NCBI GenBank assembly: GCA_037974335.1
Contig: CM075760.1
Span: 19,920,291 to 19,984,290 of the forward strand
Direction: 5' to 3'
Origin: Prionace glauca
Taxonomy: Eukaryota; Chordata; Chondrichthyes; Carcharhiniformes; Carcharhinidae
Length of the DNA stretch: 64,000 nt
The position numbers and the translations under genes were made by a program. Below are positions 43,226 to 54,778 of the stretch, piece by piece. Under the pieces are notes generated by a model. It was not told the origin of the DNA. It did not search any database and was given only the letters and a program-made list of their open reading frames with translations. Every line of letters starts with the position of its first letter. Positions within the stretch are counted from its first letter, which is position 1.

Positions 43226-43525
43226 TCAGAGAAAGGGATTGTTCAAATTGGTAATCAGTATCACAGCAGGGTTTCTAACGTAAACGAGGCTTCAAAGAAA
43301 TAATGTGTGGACGTAATATTAGTTTGTGATTAGGTATAAAACTCTTTCCAGAAAATCGATATTGGCCGACATGCTAAATCTAAAAGCAATCCGACACCCT
43401 TTCTAAATATAATGACCAGGTCAAGCTGAAATAAGTCATTCATTCGCTCGTGGATGAGGCAGAATCAGATTTTTCACAGAACAGCGAAATTAAATCTCTG
43501 TATTTTACGGTGAGCCGGCAGACAC
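43226..43525. other. D1-D2 spacer
   Basis: No feature. Confidence 0.5.
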
Positions 43526-43593
43526 AGTATTTGACACGATGTGTCTCACTGTGATAACTGGATGGCACAACAGTTGCTGTCAATACAAAAACC
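43526..43593 (+). other. IgM D2 segment with its two RSSs
   Basis: The 5' RSS is a weak nonamer AGTATTTGA (43526-43534), 12-bp spacer, heptamer CACTGTG (43547-43553). The coding core is ATAACTGGATGG (43554-43565). The 3' RSS is heptamer CACAACA (43566-43572), 12-bp spacer, perfect nonamer ACAAAAACC (43585-43593). Spacers of 12/12 fit joining between D1 (22) and J (23). The 3' heptamer departs from consensus in its second half. Confidence 0.93.
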
Positions 43594-43918
43594 CCTCAGC
43601 GCTAATTGACCGAGTCTGGGTCAGTGCTTTGTTTTACAATCATTATTTCCAGTGCTGTATTATTTATACCCCAGCACTACACAAATACTGAAAATTAATA
43701 TGAAAATTTTTTGATAACTATTTGATTATCAAATAGTGTTTTCAATAACTTGGTCATGTGATCCTCTGTGAAATATAAAACATTAAGGTTATTTATGTTG
43801 AGCGAACGGTATCCACCAGGATAATAATAATTTCATGAAAAATGCAGTGATTTACTTTCCCTCTGGCTTGTGATTTTGTGTAAATACTGATGGGTTTCTG
43901 TCTATTTTGTGCAGGGAT
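43594..43918. other. D2-J spacer
   Basis: No feature except a short AT palindrome near 43718-43738 (ACTATTTGAT T ATCAAATAGT). Confidence 0.5.
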
Positions 43919-44005
43919 GGTTATTGTATGACCCAGCCTAGAGAATGTGACACTGTGACGGCATGGGCTACTGGGGACAAGGGACCATGGTGACGGTGAC
44001 TGCAG
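43919..44005 (+). other. IgM J segment with RSS
   Basis: Nonamer GGTTATTGT (43919-43927, one mismatch), 23-bp spacer, heptamer CACTGTG (43951-43957), then J coding 43958-44005: GMGYWGQGTMVTVTA with the canonical WGQG motif. The GTAAG donor at 44006 splices to C-mu-1 in phase 1. Confidence 0.97.
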
Positions 44006-44269
44006 GTAAGAACCATACATTTATTTAGTCAGTGTTTTATTTGAGTTTTTGTTTTATATTTTTCTCGATTTTATTAATTCACTTGTTCACTGAAATGTGG
44101 TTTGGTGGATTCCGTGCTGAAAATCTTTACAATGTTTCAGGTGCTCCTGCTTAAATTGCGGTTATAGAATTCTGTTAATTGATAAACGGTGAATTCAGTC
44201 TCTTGTGATTTGGTGTTTATCTGCTGAGGACTTTGTTTGGCTGGGTTACATGAAATGCGTTCCTTTTGT
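44006..44269. other. Start of J-C intron
   Basis: No feature beyond the splice donor. No enhancer was assigned. Confidence 0.4.
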
Positions 44270-45960
44270 TAAACAGTTCGGCGTTTCTGCAATGTTTAAT
44301 CTCAGTGACATCTCGTGGCTGCGAGTTGTACCATCTACTCCACAAGTGTTAGAAATCCAACCCAACCTTAACAAAATGTGTTAAACTGTCTGCATTAATG
44401 CCATGAACATGTTCCGCTTAATCACAATGCTGGTTTTGTTGTGTTTTTGTTTTGCTCAGTTTAATTATTAGTTACTTTGGTGATGGGCGGATTGGCTGGA
44501 TTTTAAATTGAGACTTTCCCCCAATGTGAAATTTGATTCTGTTGAAACTGTTTGTAGAATTGAGCTGCTTCTTCATGAATCGGGGTTCAGACCCTCAGTG
44601 ATGCATTTGTCTGGTGAGGAGATTGTCTATCTCGGTGATTTTGAAAAAGTGAAATTTGTGAAATGGTTTGGCGATTCTGCATTGTTCATACTCCGTGATA
44701 CTGTGTTGTTATACACTTTGTGATTGAATCCAGAGTCTGCGGGTTTTAAACTATTTGACATGTGCCTACACAGAGAATTCAGGCAGGGTTTATTGCATTT
44801 GTATTTTTTTTAATCGTAATCCAAAACACAGTTTGCCACTGCATTCCCAATTTGGGGTGCGTGCAATGTTTTACCTGATGGCTGCAGGTAAATGTTTAAA
44901 TATGTTTGAAATCTTTTTGAAATATGACCCAATATGAATAGGATGTTAACTTGTTGTACATATTTCACCTCCTCACAATGCTGTTGCTCTTTTTCCAGAT
45001 TTCTGTTTAGTTTAGTCATTCATATATTTGGTGACGAGCTGGTTTGCCGGATTTGATACTGAAATTTTCTTGCGATGATATTTTTGATTTTATTGAATGG
45101 ATACATTCAACAGATTCATTCCCTCAGTGATGTGTTTTGGTGTTTTTCTGTTGAGGAGGTTCTGTGGTTCGGTCGCTATGAATGTTAAAATGTGTGCAAT
45201 GGTTTGGTATTTCGGCGTTGTTTAAACTGGGTGGCACTGAGCAGTTACATATTTTCTGGTTGAATGCAAACAAACTATGAGTTTGAAAATCCTTGCAGGG
45301 AGAAAACAGGCAGCTTTTGAAAACAAAAACAAACATATTACAGCATTTTTAATTAAAGTTAAACGAACGTTTACAGATTAAAATAAATCATAACATACAA
45401 CGTTCACTGGGACACTAAGTCGTTGCTGCAAATAAAGACTTCTCATTAACAAATTTAACCGTAAAATTAATATAAATTAAATATTTTTAAATAGGTAATA
45501 TAACTCCACGTTCACCAAAGATCATTTTATATTAATATCATTATTCATTATTCCCGCCTAATAGTTCTGCTGTGCTTCACACTCAATTAACATGACCAGA
45601 AATGTTTTTATGCTGGAAATATTTTGTGATAATTCCGGAAACTGTTTCAATGAGAACAATCTGTTTCCACAGCAGCGCTCAGTTCATCAAGATGCTTTGC
45701 ATTAATTGTTATATCCCAATGAAGTTCGCTTTCACTTAAATACGAATTTTAGAGAATAAGACGTGGCTATTTGGTATTTTTGTGTCCGATTACTACATTC
45801 TTTCTGTGGAGGCACAGCATTCCTTCCAATTCATTTGTAGTTGGATGTCAAGGGAGTTAATTACTCATGTCATCTCAAAATTTTTGGAATGGTTTGGTGT
45901 TTCTCAATTGCTTCTGTATTTTGTTGAGCACCGTGATCCTGAGCGGTTAGACTTTTTCCA
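44270..45960. repeat. Four diverged copies of a local repeat in the J-C intron
   Basis: The phrase 'aatggtttgg(t/c)(g/a)(t/a)ttct(c/g)...' recurs near 44275, 44660, 45198 and 45887. Each is followed by a gtgaca/gtgata/ggcactg-like stretch and is preceded by related T-rich text ('ggtgatgggcgg', 'ggtgacgagctgg'). Spacing is about 390-690 bp. No coding capacity. Confidence 0.55.
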
Positions 45961-46099
45961 GCTAAATGAACAAAAGGCAAACTATGTCTAAAAATTATTT
46001 TCAAGATAAAACAAACAAGTATCAAAAAAAATGCATGCCAGGACATTTTATTCATGTTAACTAATAGTAGAAGATTATAATGATTCATGATTTATAATT

Positions 46100-46390
46100 C
46101 TTACTGTGTCACTATATCCCTGTTAGGGACATTACACTACCATAAATCTGTTACATTTGATGTGCTCATTTTCAGAAAAAAATATATATTTTATGCCCAA
46201 TTTTCTAGATTTAAGACAGAGGTACAGGTAGTTAAAAGTTGAAGGGGATTTTGAAATTAATATCTGTTTAATTTAAAATAAGTTATCGACTCTTTGTTGT
46301 AATTTGACAATTGACCACTTAGAATCCCACAATTTGAATAAACTTGACAGAGTGAACACAGTTTTCTGACAGGTGGAATTCGCTAACAGT
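46100..46390. repeat. J-C intron duplication copy 1
   Basis: Matches 47420-47605 plus 48310-48390: 'ctcattttcag', 'aattaatatctgtttaattt' against 'aattaataccaatttaattt', then 'tttgacaattgacca' against 'agttgaccattga'. Confidence 0.7.
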
Positions 46391-47419
46391 AAGCAATTGT
46401 TCAATTAATGGTGTTTGAATTGTCGTAAGGTGTCAACAGAAACTGGATAGAGATTGACAAGTTAATACATGAAATTCAAAAAGATTATTTTACATACAAG
46501 TATGATAATATTATTTAATAATATTTGTAATACAGTAATATTTGTTCTACACTTGATAATAACATCGTGGTTCCATTACTGCTGAAAACAGAATAAATGT
46601 TAAATAAAGATGAATATATGACAGGATAGAAGAATCGATTCTATTGGAACATTATGTTTAATTCTTATTAAATATTATACTGAAGAAAAAGTCTCGACTT
46701 ACTTTGTGCATCATTTTTCAATGTTGCAGAGGATTTGAATCAATTGTCCTCATTGATTTTTTCACTGTTTAATTCAGATCTTCTTAAATTAATCAATATT
46801 TTCAGTAAGTAAATTATATGGATGATCCAAATTATTCAATCTAAAAAGCAGTTTCATCGATCTCAAACCGTCAGGTCGTTACAGCAAATACAAATACAGA
46901 AGCACGCATTTTAAAACGTTTGTAGGTTATAATAAGGCGTTGGGAGTAAAAGTGGAAATGAAAAACATTACAATGTGATTCGATTTAAGCAAATGAAATT
47001 CAAATGTCTGAATATTTCCACTCAGTAATTTGAAGTTTATTGTTTAAGATTTAATTTAAACCTTATTACTTCACAATGTTCGAGGGAAAGACACGTTTTG
47101 AATGATTGAAAACTGATTTTATTGCGGAGTACAAATCAGTAACAGGAGAACTAACTGCCAATTAACAATAACAAAATATAATATTGGAGCTAATTAATTC
47201 AAAACAAAATACCTTGAATATTGCACTGCTGTACAACATATCATCTGTTTTAAAGAATATTTAATGGTATCAAAAATGAATTCAGAAACAAAACATTTCT
47301 TTGCTCAGATCGATAAATTGTTTTGCCTTTATTATTCCGTTGACAACATTTAATTAAGAAATTAGTTCGAATCATGTAATGATTTTCAATGTTTTTGTTT
47401 CCATGTTTGTTTAATTCTT
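46391..47419. other. J-C intron, AT-rich, no feature
   Basis: Nothing recognisable. Confidence 0.4.
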
Positions 47420-47605
47420 ATAATGTTACGGCATCTCTATGAGGCACATTGAACTGCCCTGAAACTGATATTTTTGATTGCTCATTTTCAGCGAAATTAC
47501 ATCTTTACGAGAGGTGATACAGATAGAGAGAAATAATTAAAAGTCAAGGAATTTTTTTTTCAAATTAATACCAATTTAATTTAAAACAGGTTATTGGTTT
47601 TCACA

Positions 47606-48308
47606 CACAAGAACACAAGAAATAGGAGCAGGAGTAGGCCATCTAGCCCCTCGATCCCGCCCCGCCATTCAATAAGATCATGGCTGATCTGTCGTGGCTC
47701 AGTTCCACCTTGCCGCCCTCTCCCCATAACCCTTAATCCCTTCTCTTATCAAAAACCTATCAACCCGCTTCTTAAAAATATTTGGCGAGGTAGCCTCCAC
47801 CACTTCAACGGGCAGAGAATTCCAGAGATTCACCACCCTTTGAGTGAAGAAGTTCCTCCTCAACTCTGTTCTAAACCGCCTCCCCTTCATCTTGAGGCTG
47901 TGCCCCCTAGTCCTACTGTCTTTTTTGAGCGGGAAGAGTCTCTCCACCTCTATTGATTGGTTGGGTAACAAATTGTCCCTATATTGGACCTCCCTGATCC
48001 TCACACATTAGGCATAGACTAGAGTCATGAATAGGTCACTGACCATGGGACGGCGGCGCGGGCTCGTTGGGCCGAAGGGCCTGTTTCCCGTGTTGTTTTG
48101 TTCTTTGTTCTTTGTTCTTTGTTCTATCCTATCCATCCCATTCATCATCATACACGTCTCAATGAGATCTCCCCTCATTCTTCTAAACTCTAACGAGTAC
48201 AAGCCTAGTTTATTCAGCCTCTCCTCATAGCTCAATCCCCTCGACTCTGGTATCAGCCTAGTAAACCTCCTCTGCATTCCCTCCAGGGCCAAAATATCCT
48301 TGCAAAAT
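47606..48308 (-). mobile_element. CR1-like LINE, 5'-truncated, itself split by a SINE
   Basis: The 3' end is at the left ('caagaaataggagcaggagt'). The minus-strand reading includes NFFTQRVVNLWNSLPVEVVE and, beyond the SINE, RRMRGDLIETCMMMNGMDRI and GMQRRFTRLIPESRGLSYEE. A plus-strand SINE sits at 47958-48120. Confidence 0.9.
47958..48120 (+). mobile_element. SINE tail inserted in a LINE
   Basis: 'ggttgggtaacaaattgtcc' through 'gttgggccgaagggcctgt' and the (TTTGTTC)n tail. Headless copy of the element at 24889 and 32325. Confidence 0.85.
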
Positions 48309-48390
48309 ATCTTTTCTGTTGTTGTAAGTTGACCATTGATCAATGAGAATCCAAAAGTTTGAATGAAATTGACAGATTGAACAAATCTTT

Positions 48391-48879
48391 CTGCTGGGAA
48401 CTCGGCTGTTGCACCGTTTGTGTCTGTTCTGTTTCTGAGCGTGTGGTCACTCTGTTGGGACCAGGAATCTCTCTGAATGGTTATAAATCTTCCGGCCCCT
48501 TCTGCTGTATTTCGGGGACTGAAATTTGATTTATTTCTTCAATACACTTGTCCCTGTGAGAAATGTGACTGTCTGTCTCAGAAATTAAGTCCCTGAAGCA
48601 TATTGTGTCTATCAGAGAAGCAGAAACATCAGGCTGTAGAGGGAGAATTGGGTGATTTTTAAGCAGTGATGTACCGGCCTTGGGAATGATCGATGAACAA
48701 ATACAAAGTGAGATTTACTATATTGTGCTCCGTACTACAGCAGCCCCTGAACTGTTTAGTTTGACAGAAGGGTCAAATTCACTTGCATATTATTTTTAAT
48801 CTTCTAAAGGCATTTTAGAGACATTTGCTCGGCCAGACTTTTTAATCTAATTGTTCCTTCACAAAGTATTGATATGAAG
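48391..48879. other. J-C intron, no feature
   Basis: Nothing recognisable. Confidence 0.4.
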
Positions 48880-49275
48880 CATCCTTGAACAACTGCAGTC
48901 CATATGCTGCAGACATCCGCCCTGCTGTTAGGCAGGGAGTTCCAGGATTTTGACCCAGCGATTATGAATGAATTGAGAATTTGTTTCAGGTCAGGATGTT
49001 GTGTGTTTTGGAGGGAAGCTTACAGGTTATAGTGTTTCAGATATGGCTGCTGCCCTTGTCCTGTTAGGATGTAAAGGCAGCGGGTTTGGACAGTGTAATC
49101 TATGGAGCCTTGGTGAATTGCTGCAGTGCATGTTGTATATAATACACACAGTGCTGACACTGCCTGTTAGTGATGGAGAGAGTGAATAGGGTGAATGAGG
49201 GGCCGGGTAATCTTGTGGGTGGCTTTGCCCTGGATTGTGTCAGATTGCGTGAGGATTTACAAGTTTCTCTCATTG
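48880..49275 (-). mobile_element. Degenerate LINE fragment, second family
   Basis: 'agggagttccaggattttga', 'gggttt', 'gaattgctgcagtgcatgtt' and 'ctttgccctggattgtgtc' parallel the segment at 25835-26300. Confidence 0.6.
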
Positions 49276-49439
49276 AGGAAAGAGGAAATTATTCAATTGT
49301 GACTGACGTGTGAAATATTTAAGTGTTTTTCCAACCCGTGCCCCACAGTCCGTATTGTGCTCGTTTGTCACTCCCACTTACTGTGCGAATGGGTGAGTAT
49401 GTGTGGAGTGAGGGTGCTTTTTCAGACTGAATCAGCCAG
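49276..49439. other. J-C intron, no feature
   Basis: Short unique-looking stretch. Confidence 0.4.
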
Positions 49440-50019
49440 ATAGAGACTTACACACATCACACACTCTCACACACATAAATACACATAGAGAGACGCTCAT
49501 ATTCTCTCACACATACACACGCACACTTACTTTCTCTCTCATACGATATCTCACACACATTCTCTTTCTCTCACGGTCTACATACTCTGTTTCAAATACA
49601 AATCCAGACATACTCTCACTCTCTCAATCAGTCTCTCACATCTCATACACAAAAACACTCACACGCACACATCTCCACACACATTCTCTCTTACACGCAG
49701 ACACACACACACATAAACATAGTCTCATGCTCTCACACATGCAATCTCTCTCCCACACTCTGTCACACACGCTCAAGTTGTCTCACATTTATTCACACAC
49801 ACTCTCTCACAATTCCTCTTGCACTTGCATCTCATTCTCTCTCTCTCACACACACATATTTCTATCTCTGTTGCACAGATTATCTCACACCTGTACATTC
49901 TTGCTCTCTCTCACACTAGCTCGCTCACACTCTCTCACAAACATAGACCTATGCACACACTCCAACTAACACACAGACACAGTCTCTCACATAAGCACAG
50001 TCTCGCGCAAACATTCTCT

Positions 50020-50060
<41 letters not shown>

Positions 50061-50335
50061 ACTTTGCTTCTGTCACCCACACACATTGCACACATCTTTC
50101 TCACTCACACACAATCCCGTGCACACTTCCACACACACATGAACAGTATGTTTGCTTTCTAGTTGGCACACTGCCCCCTCTTGCAAACGCAGCCCACTGT
50201 CTCACACATGTGCAAACACAATCTGTCACACACAGGCACCTTCACACACACATTCACCCCTCTCTCTATCAAACACACACCCAAACACCCTCTCACACAC
50301 TTTCCACCTCACATACGTCAGAGAGACTGTCATTT
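49440..50335. repeat. CA/CTCT-rich simple-sequence block
   Basis: About 0.9 kb of imperfect CA and CTCT repeats, with a pure (CA)n core near 50020-50060. Long open frames here are low-complexity artefacts. Confidence 0.95.
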
Positions 50336-50337
50336 AC

Positions 50338-50648
50338 ATCATAGAATAGAATCACGAGATCCTACAGTACAGAAGGAGGCCATTCAACCCATCAAGTCTG
50401 CATCAACAGGAATCCTACCAAAGCCCTATCCCCATAACCACATATGTTTACTCTAACTAGACCTCCTGAACCTATTCGCACGGCCAGTCCCCTGAACCCA
50501 AACGTCTTTGGACTGCGGGAGGAAACAGGAGCATCCGAAGGAAACCCAAGCAGACACGGGGTGAACTTACTAACGCCATACACAATGACTCATATCGGGA
50601 ATTGAACTGTGAGGCAGCAGCGTTAATCGCTGTGCCACCTCGGCCACC
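50338..50648 (-). mobile_element. Deu-type SINE, minus strand, near full length
   Basis: 3' end at left ('catagaatagaatcacgaga', 'aggaggccattcaaccc'), reversed Deu core ('ggaaacaggagcatccgaag'), and the tRNA-like head at right ('gaggcagcagcgttaatcgc', 'tgtgccacctcggcc'). Confidence 0.9.
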
Positions 50649-50744
50649 CCCTCCCCCCTCCCCCGGTAACATTTGAATGAGGGTGGGATCGGGAAGCCCG
50701 TGTAAAACTCATGTGAATAAGTTTCAGCTGGAAATTCTTCTCTG

Positions 50745-50925
50745 TTTGGAGTCATATTTAGCACAAAGCAAGATGGTGATGGTTGTTGGAGGTCAAACAT
50801 CTAAGTTGAGAAATCACTGCAGGAGTTCGGCAGGGGGCTGTTCTGGGACCAACAATCTTCTATTGCTTCATCAATGACACATTTCATCCAACATGAGATC
50901 AGAAGTAGGGATTTCCATGTGTTAC
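50745..50925 (+). mobile_element. LINE reverse transcriptase fragment, second family
   Basis: About 50805-50875 translates across the RT block as EITAGVRQGAVLGPTIFYCF then IND, equivalent to G-V-P-Q-G-S-V-L-G-P-x-L-F. Confidence 0.7.
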
Positions 50926-51239
50926 ACCGGTCACATAGACACAATCAATAAGAAGGGATCTGGCTGAGACTAAGTCCGCCTGGCTCCCCAATACTGGTGT
51001 AAACTTGGTGTTTGATTCCTGTGTGACCCTAGTTTTGCTGGAAGCTTCCCTTCCACCTCCCTCAGTCTGTCTATTTGTTCACTGATCCGTGTTTCTGAAA
51101 GAAAGGCCCCGACATTACAGCAGCTGCCCGGTGATCTACACTGATTCCTGACTTTACACAGCCCTGTTACTGAAAGCTGATCAATGGAGAGAATCGGGAA
51201 AAGATCGATGGAGAGGGAGAGGAGGAAGTGGCTCACTGA
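50926..51239. other. J-C intron, no feature
   Basis: Nothing recognisable. Confidence 0.4.
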
Positions 51240-52985
51240 CTCTCTCACCCTCACTGTCACTCACTCACTCACCCTCAATCTCTCATCCTCACTCAAATAA
51301 CTTCACTCACTCACCCTCACTTACCCACCTTTCCTCACTGACACACTCTCTCTCACTCACCCTCAATCACTCATCCTCACTCAAATAACTTCACTCACTC
51401 ACCCTCACTTACCCACCTTCCCTCACTGACACACTCTCTCTCACTCACCCTCACTCACTCACCCTCACACACTCAACCACAATCACTCATCCCCAATCAC
51501 TCACCCTCACTCACTCACCCTTGCTCACTCATCCACCCTCACACTCACTCCCTCACACTCACTCCCTCACACACACTCCCTCACACCCTCACACCCTCTC
51601 ACTCACCCCCTCTCACTCACCCCCTCTCACTCACCCCCACTCACTCACCTCCACTCACTCATCCCCACTCACTCATCCCCACTCACTCATCCCCCCTCAC
51701 CCACCCTCACGCACTCGCCCTCACGCACTCAACCTCAGAAACTCACGGATCCTGATTCACCCTGAGTCACTCACACTCACTCACTCACTCACAATCACTC
51801 ACTCATACTCACTCACTCACTCTCATCCATTCTCACTCACTCGCCCACAAGCACTCACACACCCTCATTCAAGCTCATTCGTTCACGCAAACACACGCCC
51901 TGATTCACTCATCCTCATACCCTCACTCACTCACTCATATTTGCTCACTCACTCTCGTCCATCCTCACTCACCCACAAACACTCATTCAACTTCACTCAT
52001 TCAACCTCAATCACTCACCCTGACTCACTCATTCTCACACCCTCACTGACTCACTCACATTCACTCACTCTCACACCCTCAGTCACGCACCCACATTCAC
52101 TCACTCACTCTCACGAACTCACCCTCACGCGCCCTCATTAACTCACTGTCACTCAGCCACCCACAGTCATACACCATCACTCACTCAGCCTCACTCACTA
52201 AACCTCACTCACTGACTTAGACCCTCAGCCAGTCACCAACATTCATACTCACCTTCATTCACTCATCCAACTAATCCGTTCTCACTCACCCAGTCTCACT
52301 CAGTCTCACTCATCCTCACTCATTCACCCCATTCTCTCACACTCACTCACTCACCCCCAGAGACTCAACTCAATGACCCTCTCTCTGTCTCTCTCTCACT
52401 TATGCCACCTCACCCATTCAAACTGACTCAAACTCACACACCTACCTTCACTCACACAAGCTCACATACTCATCATCACTCAACATCACGCAACCTAACT
52501 CACAAATCCTCAATCACTCATCCTCATCAAACACCTTCACTCAATCACCCTCACTCTCCCACCCATCCACATTCATTCTCCCTCACACACCACCCTCAAT
52601 AACACACCCTGACTTATTAATCTCAACCCTTACATACACAGTTACATTCACACCCTCATTCACTCAATCTCACTCACTTCCACTCACCCATCTCCACGAA
52701 CCTTCACACATCCTCACTCACTCTCCGTTATTATTTCAATCTTGCTTACCTACACTCATCCAGCCACCTTCACTCACATTCAGCCACCTTCACTCACCTA
52801 CCCTCTCACACACACCCTCAATTACTCACGCTCTCTCACCCTCACCCACACTTCCTCACCCTCAATCACTCACCCTCACTCAAAGAACTTCACTCACTCA
52901 CCCTCACTTACCCACATTCCTTCACACATCACTCATCCACTCTGACTCATCTAATCACTCACCCTCACACACTCACATTCTCTCA
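51240..52985. repeat. CTCA-rich array, 1.7 kb, with an 88-bp higher-order unit
   Basis: Built on CTCACTCA / CCCTCACT units. An 88-bp unit beginning 'ctcaatc' at 51274 repeats almost unchanged at 51362, and a diverged version occurs near 52860. The 206-codon open frame at 51521 is an artefact of the repeat. Confidence 0.95.
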
Positions 52986-53039
52986 CTCACACTCACTGAA
53001 TCTGTGTGGGGAGGGTCTGCAACGAGAGAGAAGAAAGAT

Positions 53040-53800
53040 CTCAAGCTGCAGTTTGGTGTTCAAAGGTGGGAGCTGCCCTGGGAGTGCAGAGAGCTGGAGG
53101 GAATTGCTGGGGGCTCGGGGCCAGGGACAATGGCAAAGAGTCAGGGGAGAACAGAAGGCGTGGGAAAGGGCAGAGAGCCGGGGTGGGGGTGGGCTGAGAG
53201 CCAGGGGAAACAGCAGAGAGCTGGGGGAAGGGCCGAGAGGCCGGAGAAAGGGCACATAGCCGGGGAACAGAGCGGAAAGCCGTGGAAAAGAGAAGAGAGA
53301 GAGGGGAAAGGGCAGGGAGCAAGGGGAAAGGGCAGAGAGACCAGTGAAAGGGGAGAGAGCCGAAAGGAAGGGTAGAGAGATGGGGGAAAGGGGAGAAAGA
53401 CCAGGGAAAGGGGAGAGAACAAGGAAAAAGTGCGGGGAGGCACGAAAAAGGGCAGGGAGGCAGGAGAAAGGGCAGAGAGCCAACGGACAGGGTAGAGAGC
53501 CCAGGGGAAAGGGCAGGAGAGTCAGGGGGAAAGGTCAGAGAGCCGGGGGAAAGGAGAAAGAGGGTAGGGAGCAGGGACAGAGGTCAGAGAGCTGAGGGAC
53601 AGCGTAGGGAGCTGAGGGAAAGAACAGAGAGCCGGGGGAGAGGGCACAGAGCTGGAGGAAAGCGTAGAGAACCAGGTGGAAATACAGAGAGCTGGATAAA
53701 AGGGGAAAAGAGCCACCGTGAAAGGGGAAAGGGCAAAGAGCTGGGGGAAATGAGCAGAGAGCGGGTGATGGATGGGCAGAGTGAGGAGGTTCAGAATAGA
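53040..53800 (+). repeat. G-rich AGCT-containing minisatellite, switch-like
   Basis: Purine-rich on the coding strand, with units near 20 bp of the form GGGGAAAGGGCAGAGAGCC. AGCT occurs at 53044, 53071, 53092, 53219, 53589, 53609, 53650, 53690, 53739 and 53800, often as GAGCTG. A GGGGTGGGGGTGGG cluster lies near 53180. It ends about 1 kb upstream of C-mu-1, the position of S-mu in tetrapods. A switch function is inference. Confidence 0.9.
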
Positions 53801-54082
53801 GCTAGCACCACAATCGGTTTATCTGTAATCTCAGTGAATGATGGAGGAGACTTCAGGGGCCGAATGGGAAATTCTTGCTATTAATGTATGATCCTTCAAT
53901 GAGTCAGTGTTGGATTTATTTGAATTTATAATCACATTTAGAGTTTCCTGATCATTCAGTAAGTATTCATTCCGGAGGTATTTTTGAAGCAAAGTTACTA
54001 ATCTCCGTTTTGTGGAGTGAGAGACAGTGAGTTGGAGAGAGGAAGGGGCACCAATCAGTTTGAACCCAGGCAATTTCCAAAA
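53801..54082. other. J-C intron, no feature
   Basis: Nothing recognisable. Confidence 0.4.
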
Positions 54083-54220
54083 CTATGTGGAGATGCCGGA
54101 GTGAGGTTGGTGTGGGCACAGTAAGGATTCCCACAACACCAGGTTAAAGTCCAACAGGTTTATTTGGAATCACAAACTGTTGGAGCTCCATCATCAGGTG
54201 AGTGGATAGTCTGAATGAAG
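54083..54220 (+). repeat. Interspersed repeat (accaggtt type)
   Basis: 'atgtggagatgccggagtga', 'acaacaccaggttaaagtcc', 'aacaggtttatttggaatca' and 'ccatcatcaggtgagtg'. The best-preserved of the three copies in the window. Confidence 0.8.
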
Positions 54221-54545
54221 GGAGAACTTCTTCATGACAAAGTGTTGTTGTTTGAGAAATAAACAGCGGTTCATCACACACTGCTGTTGTTGAGAAATAA
54301 ACAGTTGCTGCAATAATGGACAAAAGTTTTCCTCTTCTCTGTTAATCGAATGAATGACATGTCATTGTGAGACTAACAGAATGTGTTTTTTTTCTTCCTA
54401 ATTTGATAGAAGTGGAGACAGGGATATGAGTTTCTACAGAGATGACAATTCCCAAATGATAGAAGTAACAACATCTCAAAGGTGGATGAAAGATTTAATC
54501 GGGAAATATTAGGGATAAGTTCATAATTCTAATCAATGTTGGAGA
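54221..54545. other. J-C intron, no feature
   Basis: Contains two short similar stretches of 'gttgttgagaaataaacag'; otherwise nothing. Confidence 0.4.
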
Positions 54546-54690
54546 TAGAAACATAGAAAATAGAAGCTGGAGTAGGCCATTCGGCCCTTTGGGCCTACTC
54601 CACCATTCACTTTGGTCAGAGCTCATCACTATCCTGATCACACCTACGACCCATGTCCCTTCATCCCTTTAACACCAAGAGCTATATCTA
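54546..54690 (-). mobile_element. CR1-like LINE 3' end fragment
   Basis: 'agaaacatagaaaatagaag', 'ggagtaggccattcggccct', 'cccatgtcccttcatccct'. It ends about 90 bp before the C-mu-1 acceptor. Confidence 0.75.
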
Positions 54691-54778
54691 ATATAGAAAC
54701 CTATTTGTAACAATATGTTTGATGACTTAATAAACGCAAGTAAGAGTCTACCTTATTTATTTGGCTATTCTTTCCCAG

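Larger units (their letters stand above)
47420..48390. repeat. J-C intron duplication copy 2, split by a LINE
   Basis: Second copy of 46100-46390, interrupted between about 47605 and 48308 by a minus-strand LINE. The insertion therefore followed the duplication. Confidence 0.7.

Noticed and set aside
51521-52141. 206-codon open frame
   Set aside because: Low-complexity Ser/His/Thr/Leu translation of the CTCA array.
53004-53595. Overlapping open frames on both strands in the G-rich tract
   Set aside because: Translation of a minisatellite; composition explains the open frames.
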